Shown in pieces: positions 1 to 8,955 of a stretch of 26,999 nt of DNA (its first letter is position 1; every line of letters starts with the position of its first letter). The notes below the pieces were generated by a model. It was not told the origin of the DNA. It made no database searches and saw only the letters and a list, made by a program, of their open reading frames with translations. The DNA is taken from the NCBI GenBank assembly GCA_023229135.1, contig JALNZT010000047.1, forward strand, positions 1 through 26,999. The letters are read 5' to 3'. The position numbers and the translations under genes were made by a program. Source of the stretch: Bacteroidales bacterium. Lineage in GTDB: Bacteria > Bacteroidota > Bacteroidia > Bacteroidales > F082.

Positions 1-1078
1 CATTTCTTTCATTGACGTTTTGAAGTCCTGCCGGACGTTCAGGAGTCAGTTTTCGTGTTGCTTTCCTGTTTTTTATCGAAGACATCTTTATAGTTGATAT
101 GTCGTTCTTCAACTTTTCATCGTCCGAGGCATGAGGACATGAAAACGTTGATATAGAGAATGAAACTATTGTTCCTTGTTTGACGTTTTGAAGTCCTGCC
201 GGACGTTCAAAAGTCAGTTTTCGTGTTGTATTCCTGTTTTGTATCGAATACATCTTAATGTTGAAATGTCGTTCTTCAACTTTTCATCGTCCGAGGCACG
301 AGGACATGAAAACGTTGATATAGAGAATGAAACTATTGTTCCTTGTTTGACGTTTTGAAGTCCTGCCGGACGTTCAGGAGTCAGTTTTCGTGTTGTATTC
401 CTGTTTTGTATCGAATACATCTTAATGTTGATATGTCGTTCTTCAACTTTTCATCGTCCGAGGCATGAGGACATGAAAACGTTGATATAGAGAATGAAAC
501 TATTGTTCCTTGTTTGACGTTTTGAAGTCCTGCCGGACGTTCAAAAGTCAGTTTTCGTGTTGCTTTCCAATTTTGTATCGAAGACATCTTTATAGTTGAT
601 ATGTCGTTCTTCAAATTTTCATCGTCCGATCCCGCAGTGGCGGGAGTGGACGTGAAAACGTTGAATTAAAAGCCGAAAATTCATTTCTTTCATTGACGTT
701 TTGAAGTCCTGCCGGACGTTCAGGAGTCAGTTTTCGTGTTGCTTTCCTGTTTTTTATCGAAGACATCTTTATAGTTGATATGTCGTTCTTCAACTTTTCA
801 TCGTCCGATCCCGCAGTGGCGGGAGTGGACGTGAAAACGTTGAATTAAAAGCCGAAAATTCATTTCTTTCAATGACGTTTTGAAGTCCTTGCGGATGTTC
901 AAAAGTCTAACTTCGTGTTGCTTTCCAATTTTGTATCGAAGACATCTTTATAGTTGATATGTCGTTCTTCAGCTTTTCATCGTCCGAGGCACGAGGACAT
1001 GGAAACGTTGATACAGAGAATGAAACTTTTGTTCCTTGTTTGACGTTTTGAAGTCCTATTAGATGTTCAAAAGTCAGC
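1..1078. repeat. Seven-copy tandem array of a 167-179 bp double-hairpin unit
   Basis: Units begin with TGACGTTTTGAAGTCC at 13, 181, 348, 515, 694, 873 and 1041, giving periods of 168, 167, 167, 179, 179 and 168. The array may extend beyond the window start, and the last unit stops after its first hairpin. Each full unit contains two imperfect palindromes. One is TGACGTTTTGAAGTCC paired with GGACGTTCAAAAGTCA around TGCC. The other is TCAACTTTTCATCGTCC paired with GGACATGAAAACGTTGA. In the units starting at 515 and 694 the second hairpin carries an extra CCCGCAGTGGCGGG stem (near 630-645 and 810-825), which explains the 179 bp length. Short open frames here repeat with the unit, are broken by stops and resemble no protein, so I read the region as non-coding. 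Confidence 0.9.
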
Positions 1079-1079
1079 C

Positions 1080-1126
1080 AGTCAGGGGGCGACTGATTAA
1101 CGGGGCTTTATAGTCGCACCCTGACT
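1080..1126. repeat. AGTCAGGG hairpin element downstream of unit 1
   Basis: Arms AGTCAGGGGGCGACT (1080-1094) and AGTCGCACCCTGACT (1112-1126) can form a 15 bp stem. It is a variant of the dispersed hairpin that forms the array at 19626-20060. It lies just past the terminator of the small gene at 1247-1510. Confidence 0.8.
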
Positions 1127-1161
1127 TTCAGTATAGCGTCGCGCTGCCCTGAATTTACAAC

Positions 1162-1197
1162 AAAAAAACTCCCATCAGCCAATGCCAACGGGAGTTT
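1162..1197 (-). terminator. Rho-independent terminator of unit 1
   Basis: Read on the minus strand, AACTCCCGTTGGC pairs with GCTGATGGGAGTT across a short ATTG loop and is followed by a run of seven T. It lies 50 bp after the stop codon of the small membrane peptide gene. A second perfect palindrome, GCGAAGCTCCAGCTTCGC (1206-1223), lies between that stop codon and the terminator. Confidence 0.8.
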
Positions 1198-1246
1198 CTG
1201 GGTTGGCGAAGCTCCAGCTTCGCGCAACTGCTAATAGTAAAAACCA

Positions 1247-1510
1247 CTATTCTTCTAAGCCTTCTTTCTGATCTTGCCAGTAGCGATACACTTTGCGTCC
1301 GCCATAAGCTGCGCCCAGAGTGAGCAGTATTGCAATACCACCGCCGATGGGAGCAGGACCGCCGCCTGTCGGTTGGTTAGTGCTTCCGCCATGACCGCCG
1401 CCTGGAGGTGGTGGCGGAGCGCCGCCCGACTGTGCCGAAGCAAGCAATCCCCAACCCAAAAACAAAGTGAGTAGTAATGTTACTCGCACCATCTTTTCTA
1501 TCTTTTTCAT
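1247..1510 (-). CDS. Small secreted Pro/Gly-rich single-helix membrane peptide (unit 1)
   Basis: An 87-residue protein. Residues 1-27 look like a signal peptide ending ASAQ. Residues 29-53 are a Pro/Gly linker with a run of five prolines. PIGGG at 54-58 opens a hydrophobic helix (GGGIAILLTLGAAYGG) that ends in basic residues R72 and K73 and a charged tail. Two paralogues in this window (8705-8944 and 20122-20358) share the helix almost exactly, and each sits directly behind a giant T9SS protein. Here the gap is 37 bp, so co-transcription is likely. Motif, helix and basic tail is the layout of sorting signals cut by exosortase-type enzymes. From memory it resembles Bacteroidota tails called PID-CTERM, with Gly in place of Asp. 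That likeness is recalled, not tested. The function is unknown; an anchor or partner for the giant protein is inference. Confidence 0.85.
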   Translation of the reverse strand: MKKIEKMVRVTLLLTLFLGWGLLASAQSGGAPPPPPGGGHGGSTNQPTGGGPAPIGGGIAILLTLGAAYGGRKVYRYWQDQKEGLEE

Positions 1511-1547
1511 ATTTAGTATTTTATTTATTTAAAGCCAATTAAATCCA

Positions 1548-4500
1548 TTAATTGATAACCACCTTACGGCTGATCATACTGTTATTCAGTAGGATATGCA
1601 CTACGTAAACACCCGGTTTTAATACCGTTGCGTTGAGTGTCGTGAGTGTGTTGCCGTTAGTTTTTCCCTGCAATACCAATTGACCGCCAAGGCTATACAC
1701 ATTTACGCTACTTCGCGTTTTCAAAGGCGTTTTAATATAAATGATGTTGTCGTAAGCATAAGCATTAACACCTTCATTGGTAGTGTTTTGGCCAATGCCA
1801 ACTGCACCAAACGACAGCAGGAAACGTTCGGCATCATCGCCAGCACTTGAGGTGAAACTGTAAACAGGATTTTTGCTGAGGTTTGCCAGCTCGCCTGTTT
1901 GTTTGTCGGCAAGATAGACGGTGCTACCTGCTATGCTTTCTTTTAGCGTGATGGTAAATTCTGAAGCATCATTTTTAACAAAACCAAAAGGAATCACCAT
2001 ATCTTCTTCCAAAGCAGGAATGCTGTTGGTAGAAAGGTATTCATCGTCTGCCATAGAATAAAAAACAGGAGCATATCCGGCTAAGAAACGCGAATCATGC
2101 TCAAAATCAAAGCCTTTGGAAGCCTGTGGGTTGATGATGATTTTGCTTTCCTGTGCTGAGCCACCTTCGGTTTCGGCAGCTACCAACAGCAGTTGCTGAT
2201 TCGTTGATTTGTAGAAAGCCTGGGCATTATGCACACGTGAAGCTGCTGGTATGGTGATGCTGTTTGAGGCATCACTTACCTGTATCATAAAGCCTTGCGC
2301 TGATGGGATAATTTCATTGGCAGCAATATCTTTATAACTTTTATTGGCTTCGTGCCATATTTTGGTGTTTCCGGCAACATTACTTAATGCCCAGTTTGTA
2401 CCATCATTCCATGTAAGTGCACTTGCAAAAGGATTGCCCAGCAAATGCCAGCCGCCCTTATCAGTACTTTTACTCAAGTTCTCTTTGGTTATATTTTCTG
2501 TGTTGAGCGCACCAGTAAAAGTTTGTGTGCTTTTCGCCGCCTCATAAGAAATCATATAGCCTTGGCCGGCGTTGAAGTTAGTGCCGCCATTCCAGGTGTT
2601 GAAGAGAGGAGGTGTATCTTCTTTATAGTTTATCCACATACTTGTCGCTTCATCCCAGCCGTAAAAATCGTAACCATTGCCTACGCCTTCAGTTGCAAAT
2701 GCAGAAATAGGCTGCGCTGCAACAGGTGAGCTAATAAGATGCCAGCCTGTATTCCAATCACCCCATCCACCTGTGAGGTAACGCTGAATTGTTGCACTTC
2801 CATTCACCGTCAGAAAACCATTGTCAAGCAAAGACGCTGTTTCGTAAACACCTGAATATATTGTAATATTTTTACACTGTGCGGGGCTGCTGATAGTAGG
2901 GTAGAAGGAGCGCGAGAGCGGGATGATTACATCGGTGCTTGCACCTGGCAGACTGTTGCTCCAGTTGGTTGGATCGTGCCAATTATCATTACTTGAACCA
3001 TACCATACAGACTCGGTTGCAAAGGGCACGGTAGCGCAAATTTCGTTAGATTCAGCAGTAGTAACCCCTTCTTCGGGTGTTTCACTTATAGTGTAGCAAT
3101 ATTCCTCCCCGGGCAGCACATCCCTATCCGTATAAGTCAGATCAGGGGTTTGAGCGATTTCTACTCCGTTGCGAATTACGTTAAAGTAGGGAGCGTCCTC
3201 ACAGGTCAATTCAGCAATGTAGTAATTAGAAGTGCCACAGGAATAGCCGAAGAAATCATTAATAGCAACAAAGTAGTAATAAGTACCCGGATTAAGTGTT
3301 TTAGTAATTGTACCTGAATTGTATGGCGTTGTGCTAACATTAGGATTAAAGCCTCCAGTCATATTATAGCAGCCAGCCTCTCCCGGAACATATTGCTCAA
3401 GAAAGCCTACAATAGCCGGAAATTCAGCAGTAAGGGTGAAGGTCACAATTTTTGGGTCAGTAATTACCAGCTCATAATAGTCGGTGTCTCTGTAATTATC
3501 ATTGTTGAGGATATAGGTGCTGGCAGATCCCCAGATTACATCACCGTCTTCTATAGTTGTAAACAGGGGGTCAACCATATTGCAGCCACCGTTGGTAACG
3601 TCATCTTCGCCGTCAACAATACAGTCTTCGCCTTCGTCTTTAGCACCAGCGGGTCTCTCAAAAATGCGAGGCACGTATTTTTTCACAGTAAGTGTGAAGT
3701 CGAAATTATTTGGCTTAGGCCATGAATCAAGCATAATATAATAGGTGCCTGCTTCCAAATCAACCACCATGTTCTTTGGGCCTGAACTACCCGTAACATA
3801 GTTAACACAGCCATATCCTATCGGACATTCAGTTGTTATTAACATGCCTGTCCAGGTAGCGGTAGTTTGCATATCAATCTCAATGGTCATGGCCTCAGTT
3901 ATCTCAAGTTGATAAACGATATCCTCACCGCCATCATAGCCTCCAAGGCAGGTTTCAGAGTATGTATTGCCACGTCCGGCGGTTGTGTTTTCGTCAGTGA
4001 AGGGCAATCCAACAATGACGATAGGGTTGCCGCAGTCGTCGCCAACAGCTCCTCCTGATTCAATTGGCAGCTGAACGGTCGGGCCGTGAGATTTCTCGAC
4101 ATTTGATTCCACATTAGAGGTCGAATAATAGCCTGAGGAATTGCGCTTAGTATCGGAGCGAGCAACAGACCATGCCAGATCGACCTTGCCAACGCCAGCA
4201 GTTGCGGATGCCAATACAGGAGCAACATACTCTTTCCGGGTAGTTGCATTGGCTGTGGGAATTATTCCGTCAGTTTTGTATTTGATTAGGGTACGGAAGC
4301 CGTCATAGGGGAAAATATTAAAGTAGTATTTTGTGCCTGCATTCAGCCCTGCCCAGTTATAATTTTCAACACCACTCAATATATTTACCTGACCGGTGCT
4401 ATCACTCAGGTCAGTATCGTCTGATTGTACAACTCCATCTACCGGAGCGGTGAAGTTATCGATGGTACTTGCCATAATCAGAAAACCAGAGGCGGGAATT

Positions 4501-7451
4501 AGGCCATCGTTATCATTCCAATTCACTTTAATGTCATACCGTCCTTTTGCTGCTGCGAAAATACCTGAAACATGATTGCTGGGTGCGACAGGACGCTTGA
4601 GAATATTAAAATTGTCAAAAGCTAAATAATAAACACGCCCATTATTAAGATTTTGAACAGTACGATTCGCCTTAATTTTTATTTTTACGTTTTTACCAGC
4701 GTATTCGCTTAAATCAATAGATTTAAATTGCCAATCGGTTATGGTAGTATTGTCAATTGTTTCTTTAACATTATAACTTTTACCATAATCGGTGCTCACG
4801 TAAACAACAAAATTCCCATAGTCTTGTTCCCAAGCATCCGATTTATAAACATGAGCATAGTCAAAAGTGAGCAGCATACCATCTAAAACCGGCCCAATAT
4901 TGACGGTTGTAAAGGATCGTGATTCGACATTACCCCATAAATTAGCATAAATATAATTGCCATCAATAGCCGGTATCGCAGGATTTACGTTTCTTATTCC
5001 TATTGTACAGTCGGTTGTATTCCAGCCTTCAGGTGTTGATTCAGTTGCAAAGCCTTCGAAATGGGGTGGCGAAACAAGTTTTTCGGTGGTAAATTTATGT
5101 GGACCTACCCAAAGACTTCCTCCTTCGCCGCAAGCTGCCTGAATATACCAGTCGTAGTCGGTAAGTGATTCAAGCCCTGAAAGTTCAGTAGAGGTTGTGT
5201 TTATGCTTGAAATAGTTGTGCCTTCGGTTTCAAAATCAAAACCAGCTTCACCATATTTAATATTCCAGGTGGCAGCACTTCCTCTTGCTGTCCAGTCGAG
5301 TTTTGCAGAGACGACTGTAATATCTGACACGGTTAATGCCAGTGGAGCCAGACAAGTGGTTGACTCGTAAACTGCGATGTCATCTATGCAAATATAATAG
5401 GTATCATCATTTGTTGTGCCAAGTATGCCTATTGAGTATGTACCAGTTTCATCAGGTTTAAAAGTTCCGGTAAGCAATTGATAGACGTCAGTATAAATTA
5501 GGGCTTCGTCTATAATTGTTTTATCCATATTTCCTGAACCGGATGAAGAACCATATTTAACCGTTATAGTGGCTGGTTGGGGGGACTGATAATAGTTGTC
5601 ATGCCTTGCAAACATATCAAAGATGTATGTTTTTCCACCCTCAAGCGAAAATGACTGAAACATCCATCGTTTGTTAAAATATTGTAAAATGGAGTTCCAC
5701 GAACCAAATCTAGGGGCTCTCCTGGCCTCACCAGTCATAATATTATTGGCACTCCATGGGGAATAGTCAGAATAACCAGGTTCGTCAATAATCGCTTCCT
5801 GAACCCACTGATTGGCAATAGGTTCTCCGTATTCATTCCCATTCTCAAAGCCTTCAATATAAGGAATGGTCTTGGGGCCAAATTCAGTGGTAAATGTTTT
5901 TGGTCCAATCCAATAACTTTCATCACCTTCGCCACAAACGGCTTTTACATACCAATAGTAAGTTGTGTTTTCGGCTAAACCAGTCAGAGAATAGGGATTG
6001 GTAGTAACAGCCTGGCTGCCATCGCTGGCTCCTGTTCCGGGAGTAAAATCAGCACCTGCATTCCATTCAATTTTCCAGTTGGTGGCTTCTCCTTTTTCAG
6101 TCCAGCCAAGATTGGCAGAACTGGCGGTGATGTTTGCTACGGTTAATACCTTGGGAGCCGGGCAAGTAGGTATCTGTTCAATAGTAATATCGTCAAGGTA
6201 TATATAAGCACCCCAGTTACCATAATTACTTGTTCCTTTGAAAGCTATTTTGATGTTATTTCCATTTTCGATAAAGGTCGAAATATCTGCTGTTCTCTCT
6301 GTCCACTCTGCCTGATTTGTCAGTCCTGACAAAATGGTTTTAGGGTAGGTAGCTCCGCCATCGGTAGAAAGTAAAACAGAAAAATCACCCCCTTTGGGTT
6401 TTTTATAGTTGAATTTTAATTGAGCTGTTGATAATGCGGTTAGATCGATTTGTGGAGTGATGAGGTTTGAAATGTTACCGTTGGCATTATCATACGAATC
6501 AAATCTAGCGTATTGTGTTTCGTAGGGTCGTTCCCATCCAGGGTTTGCATCTTCAGGCGTTCGCACTTCTTCCCAACCATTTGGAGGAAAGACGTCGCTT
6601 TCAAAGTTTTGAGTATAGGGGAAAATTGAAACAATAGGATCGGGCATCGTTGTGAAGCTCCAAACCGTACAATTGGTAGCATCTCCATTTGCATTATAGG
6701 GCACTACCTGCCAATAATAAGTGGTTGAATAAGCCAAATCACCAGTAGGATCGTAAGAAAATACAGTTCCTAAATCTGTAGCATTTTCAATATTGGTGGG
6801 AGGGTTATCGGTTCCCAAATTTAGTTTGTATCCGGCAGGTGCTCCACCACCGTTGTCCCAGTTGAGCGAAGCGGCTACATTCACATCAGTAGCTATGTTT
6901 TGCGGAGTGGAAAGTTCTGCGCAATTAGGCAGCATATCTGAATGTATAGAGGGGGCGAAAACATTATCAATAAATAAGCCGAATCTTCCGTTGCTTTTAT
7001 AGCGAATGGCAATATATTTCGTTTCTGTCGAAAGCTGGGTTATCAAATACCTTTGCCAGGTGCTGGACGCATTTACATCCTCTGACCAGGTGAAATCGTT
7101 AATGGTATTTCCTGTAACCGACAAGCCAACACTAAAAGTTTCGTGACGATATTCGCGGCTTCTATACCAAAAAGAAAAGATTTGATCACCTTCAGTAACG
7201 TTCAATTGCGGTGTTATTAAATATTGGTCATGTTGGGTGGTAGGCGTAAACAGAAAAGACCTGAATCCCACATACTTTTGAAAAGTAGAATGGTCTATTG
7301 TGTTCTCGGCTGAAGTGCCGTCTTCATAAATTGCAGTCCAACCCTCGGGAGGGATAGGTCTAGCATTCTCAAAGCTTTCATAAAGCTTTTGCCCCCATGA
7401 ACTTCCACTCCAGAGCAGCAGTGCAGTAAATAATAAAAGTAATTTTTTCAT
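1548..7451 (-). CDS. Giant T9SS-exported multidomain adhesin-like protein (unit 1)
   Basis: A 1967-residue protein. The signal peptide ends SSWGQ near residue 21. About four cleaved-adhesin/MAM-like jelly-roll domains follow, each opening with a phrase like YxExFEN..PPxGW, near residues 22-170, 275-430, 530-705 and 800-955. Each is followed by an FN3-like domain with a TTYYW or TDYDW strand. Two PPC-like domains (bacterial pre-peptidase C-terminal type) lie near 1134-1254 and 1277-1417, and a WxNPxNW-like strand (NWHDPTNWSN) near 1485. Residues about 1540-1890 form a module shared with the other two giant proteins in the window (GWHLLGNPFASALTW, VHNAQAFYK). The last 75 residues are a T9SS type A sorting domain with VYSLGGQLVLQG and PGVYVV. 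No catalytic domain is visible. It is probably a surface or secreted binding protein; the ligand is unknown. It heads an operon with the small peptide at 1247-1510. Confidence 0.9.
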   Translation of the reverse strand: MKKLLLLFTALLLWSGSSWGQKLYESFENARPIPPEGWTAIYEDGTSAENTIDHSTFQKYVGFRSFLFTPTTQHDQYLITPQLNVTEGDQIFSFWYRSREYRHETFSVGLSVTGNTINDFTWSEDVNASSTWQRYLITQLSTETKYIAIRYKSNGRFGLFIDNVFAPSIHSDMLPNCAELSTPQNIATDVNVAASLNWDNGGGAPAGYKLNLGTDNPPTNIENATDLGTVFSYDPTGDLAYSTTYYWQVVPYNANGDATNCTVWSFTTMPDPIVSIFPYTQNFESDVFPPNGWEEVRTPEDANPGWERPYETQYARFDSYDNANGNISNLITPQIDLTALSTAQLKFNYKKPKGGDFSVLLSTDGGATYPKTILSGLTNQAEWTERTADISTFIENGNNIKIAFKGTSNYGNWGAYIYLDDITIEQIPTCPAPKVLTVANITASSANLGWTEKGEATNWKIEWNAGADFTPGTGASDGSQAVTTNPYSLTGLAENTTYYWYVKAVCGEGDESYWIGPKTFTTEFGPKTIPYIEGFENGNEYGEPIANQWVQEAIIDEPGYSDYSPWSANNIMTGEARRAPRFGSWNSILQYFNKRWMFQSFSLEGGKTYIFDMFARHDNYYQSPQPATITVKYGSSSGSGNMDKTIIDEALIYTDVYQLLTGTFKPDETGTYSIGILGTTNDDTYYICIDDIAVYESTTCLAPLALTVSDITVVSAKLDWTARGSAATWNIKYGEAGFDFETEGTTISSINTTSTELSGLESLTDYDWYIQAACGEGGSLWVGPHKFTTEKLVSPPHFEGFATESTPEGWNTTDCTIGIRNVNPAIPAIDGNYIYANLWGNVESRSFTTVNIGPVLDGMLLTFDYAHVYKSDAWEQDYGNFVVYVSTDYGKSYNVKETIDNTTITDWQFKSIDLSEYAGKNVKIKIKANRTVQNLNNGRVYYLAFDNFNILKRPVAPSNHVSGIFAAAKGRYDIKVNWNDNDGLIPASGFLIMASTIDNFTAPVDGVVQSDDTDLSDSTGQVNILSGVENYNWAGLNAGTKYYFNIFPYDGFRTLIKYKTDGIIPTANATTRKEYVAPVLASATAGVGKVDLAWSVARSDTKRNSSGYYSTSNVESNVEKSHGPTVQLPIESGGAVGDDCGNPIVIVGLPFTDENTTAGRGNTYSETCLGGYDGGEDIVYQLEITEAMTIEIDMQTTATWTGMLITTECPIGYGCVNYVTGSSGPKNMVVDLEAGTYYIMLDSWPKPNNFDFTLTVKKYVPRIFERPAGAKDEGEDCIVDGEDDVTNGGCNMVDPLFTTIEDGDVIWGSASTYILNNDNYRDTDYYELVITDPKIVTFTLTAEFPAIVGFLEQYVPGEAGCYNMTGGFNPNVSTTPYNSGTITKTLNPGTYYYFVAINDFFGYSCGTSNYYIAELTCEDAPYFNVIRNGVEIAQTPDLTYTDRDVLPGEEYCYTISETPEEGVTTAESNEICATVPFATESVWYGSSNDNWHDPTNWSNSLPGASTDVIIPLSRSFYPTISSPAQCKNITIYSGVYETASLLDNGFLTVNGSATIQRYLTGGWGDWNTGWHLISSPVAAQPISAFATEGVGNGYDFYGWDEATSMWINYKEDTPPLFNTWNGGTNFNAGQGYMISYEAAKSTQTFTGALNTENITKENLSKSTDKGGWHLLGNPFASALTWNDGTNWALSNVAGNTKIWHEANKSYKDIAANEIIPSAQGFMIQVSDASNSITIPAASRVHNAQAFYKSTNQQLLLVAAETEGGSAQESKIIINPQASKGFDFEHDSRFLAGYAPVFYSMADDEYLSTNSIPALEEDMVIPFGFVKNDASEFTITLKESIAGSTVYLADKQTGELANLSKNPVYSFTSSAGDDAERFLLSFGAVGIGQNTTNEGVNAYAYDNIIYIKTPLKTRSSVNVYSLGGQLVLQGKTNGNTLTTLNATVLKPGVYVVHILLNNSMISRKVVIN

Positions 7452-7595
7452 CGTTAAAAGGTTTAATTTGGTTAAAAGAGCAAGTGATTGCTACAGGATT
7501 TTGATCTTCATTTTTTTGCGCTAATGGATTAAAAACAGCGGTTAAAACGGTTTATTTAAACGAAAGTCAGCTTTTAAACCGGGAGGTGTTTTTCT

Positions 7596-7901
7596 TCAGC
7601 CATCGCTGATTTCCGGTATTAAGCTTTTGAGGTTTGGGTTCATCTGCTTTAGCTTGTGCATCACCGATTCTTTGGTGAGGCTATCCAGCAGGTGCTTATG
7701 CGCCAGGGCATCGAACGGATCGCTAAAGCTGCGGTAATAAATCAATTTTTCCAGATCGTCAGGATGGCTAAAGCGTGTGTAAAGGTTAAAAGTGAAACCA
7801 ATATGCAGCTCACGCGATAGCGCATTAACGAAAATATAAACCCAGCTAAGTTCAGTTTTGGGCATCATTGTATTATTTTGTTCAGCAGTTAGTGTAAGCA
7901 T
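7596..7901 (-). CDS. Short GIY-YIG-like protein, probably catalytically degenerate
   Basis: A protein of up to 101 residues. An alternative start at Met12 or Met13 would better fit the usual family N-terminus. WVYIFVN and HIGFT occupy the places of the GIY and YIG strands. NLYTRFSHP keeps the catalytic-type arginine. The ending MNPNLKSLIPEI matches the C-terminus of short GIY-YIG proteins of the UPF0213 kind. The segment where family members usually have a REKQ-like glutamate reads ALAHKHLLDS, so the metal-binding acid seems to be missing. The first Tyr of YIG is His. It is therefore probably a relative with lost or changed nuclease activity. It is monocistronic, with repeats upstream and about 145 bp separating it from the giant gene. 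Confidence 0.6.
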   Translation of the reverse strand: MLTLTAEQNNTMMPKTELSWVYIFVNALSRELHIGFTFNLYTRFSHPDDLEKLIYYRSFSDPFDALAHKHLLDSLTKESVMHKLKQMNPNLKSLIPEISDG

Positions 7902-8534
7902 TGGTGCATATCTTTTGCATAAGGATTAGTGACGACGCAAACCTACCCACTAAGTATCGAAACCTAGTCCCACTGGCGATAAATTAAGTCCCACTGGTGT
8001 AATTGATTGAATCAAAAGGAATTGGAGAAGGGTTTTTTGATGTTTTTTTGTGTTGGGATGGTGGTTAAGGCGACTGTTCCCCATCGTTTGAGTGTCGCAG
8101 CCTGAATAATAGACTGAATCTGTGTCGCACCTACGGAGCTTTTTATCGTCATGGGTACACCCTTTTACCATAATTTCGCCTCTCTGAGGCTTTAAAAACG
8201 GATTATACAACACATCAACAAAAAATAGTAATCCAACATATTTTAAGCTGCCCTTTCAGGGCGCAATTTCTGTCTATCACTCCCAACCCAAGCCGCTGCC
8301 ATTGGGCCAAATTGAGCTGCCCTTCCAGGGCGAATATTTGCTTGTAACACTGGCTGCCCGCAAGAATCCATCACGTGTGTAAAAAACAACCTTGCATAGT
8401 TTTCCTTTGTTTTTTTCGTCGTGGGAGGATAGCTTCGCACACGCTTGATTTTTGCTAGCTTTTTTCAAAAAAAAGCGGAAAAGAAAAAACCACAGCAGCA
8501 AATAGCACTTTGCACAAAAAAAACACCTCCTCAC
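7902..8534. other. Gene-free stretch with short palindromes
   Basis: This stretch holds a partial copy of the GAATCTGTGTCGCACCTACG element (about 8115-8140), which recurs at 24680 and 24945. It also holds two related hairpins, GCCCTTTCAGGGC near 8252 and GCCCTTCCAGGGC near 8316. Open frames over it look like repeat translations (Ser, Cys and His rich, with no family likeness) and are not called. Confidence 0.6.
7938..7945 (-). promoter_or_regulatory. Candidate Bacteroidota -7 box upstream of the GIY-YIG-like gene
   Basis: The minus strand reads TAGGTTTG, a match to TAnnTTTG, about 37 bp upstream of the ATG at 7901. I see no clear TTTG -33 box at the expected spacing, so this is weak. Confidence 0.3.
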
Positions 8535-8537
8535 GCC

Positions 8538-8584
8538 AGTCAGGGGGCGACTGATTAACGGGGCTTTATAGTCGCACCCTGACT
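8538..8584. repeat. AGTCAGGG hairpin element downstream of unit 2
   Basis: Arms at 8538-8552 and 8570-8584 are identical in sequence to the element at 1080-1126, in the same place relative to the terminator. Confidence 0.8.
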
Positions 8585-8619
8585 TTCAGTATAGCGTCGC
8601 GCTGCCCTGACTTTACAAC

Positions 8620-8655
8620 AAAAAAACTCCCATCAGCCAATGCCAACGGGAGTTT
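8620..8655 (-). terminator. Rho-independent terminator of unit 2
   Basis: It has the same stem and T-run as the terminator at 1162-1197, read on the minus strand. It lies 50 bp after the stop codon of the small peptide gene at 8705-8944. Confidence 0.8.
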
Positions 8656-8704
8656 CTGGGTTGGCGAAGCTCCAACTTCGCGCAACTGCTAATAGTAAAA
8701 ACCA

Positions 8705-8944
8705 CTATTCTTCTATCGCTTCTTTTTGATCTTGCCAGTAGCGATATACTTTGCGTCCGCCATAAGCTGCGCCCAGAGTGAGCAGTATTGCAATACCACC
8801 GCCGATGGGAGCAGGGCCGCCCACAGGGCCATCGCCTCCTGCTGTGGGATCACCTGGAGGAGGCGGAGGACCTTGTGCCAACAGAGCGGTGCTGGAAATT
8901 GTAAATGCAATAATAAAGCTTAGTTTTATCAATATCTTTTTCAT
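8705..8944 (-). CDS. Small secreted Pro/Gly-rich single-helix membrane peptide (unit 2)
   Basis: A 79-residue protein. The signal peptide covers 1-24 (ending LLAQ), followed by GPPPPPG and a Gly-rich linker. PIGGG lies at 46-50, then the helix GIAILLTLGAAYGG and the tail RKVYRYWQDQKEAIEE. The helix and tail are identical to the unit 1 paralogue except near the last residues, while the signal peptides differ strongly. The gene starts 11 bp after the stop of the giant gene at 8956, so translational coupling and co-transcription are likely. The tail suggests inner-membrane retention with the Pro/Gly part in the periplasm, or processing by a sortase-like enzyme. No such enzyme gene is in the window. 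Function unknown. Confidence 0.87.
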   Translation of the reverse strand: MKKILIKLSFIIAFTISSTALLAQGPPPPPGDPTAGGDGPVGGPAPIGGGIAILLTLGAAYGGRKVYRYWQDQKEAIEE

Positions 8945-8955
8945 AGTTTTATGTT

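Larger units (their letters stand above)
8535..8820. repeat. About 286 bp near-identical duplicate of 1077-1362
   Basis: The block lies exactly 7458 bp from 1077-1362. It covers the AGTCAGGG hairpin, the terminator, the 3' spacer and the C-terminal half of the small peptide gene. I see only about ten differences by eye. The similarity ends where the Pro/Gly linkers diverge. Recent duplication or gene conversion between unit 1 and unit 2 fits. Confidence 0.85.

Noticed and set aside
214..793. Repetitive protein encoded by the tandem array on the minus strand
   Set aside because: Frames are broken by stops, change phase with the 167 and 179 bp periods, and lack a start region or family likeness.
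7950..8534. Small minus-strand open frames of 65-87 codons
   Set aside because: They cover hairpin repeats and low-complexity sequence, overlap each other in different frames, and resemble no protein.
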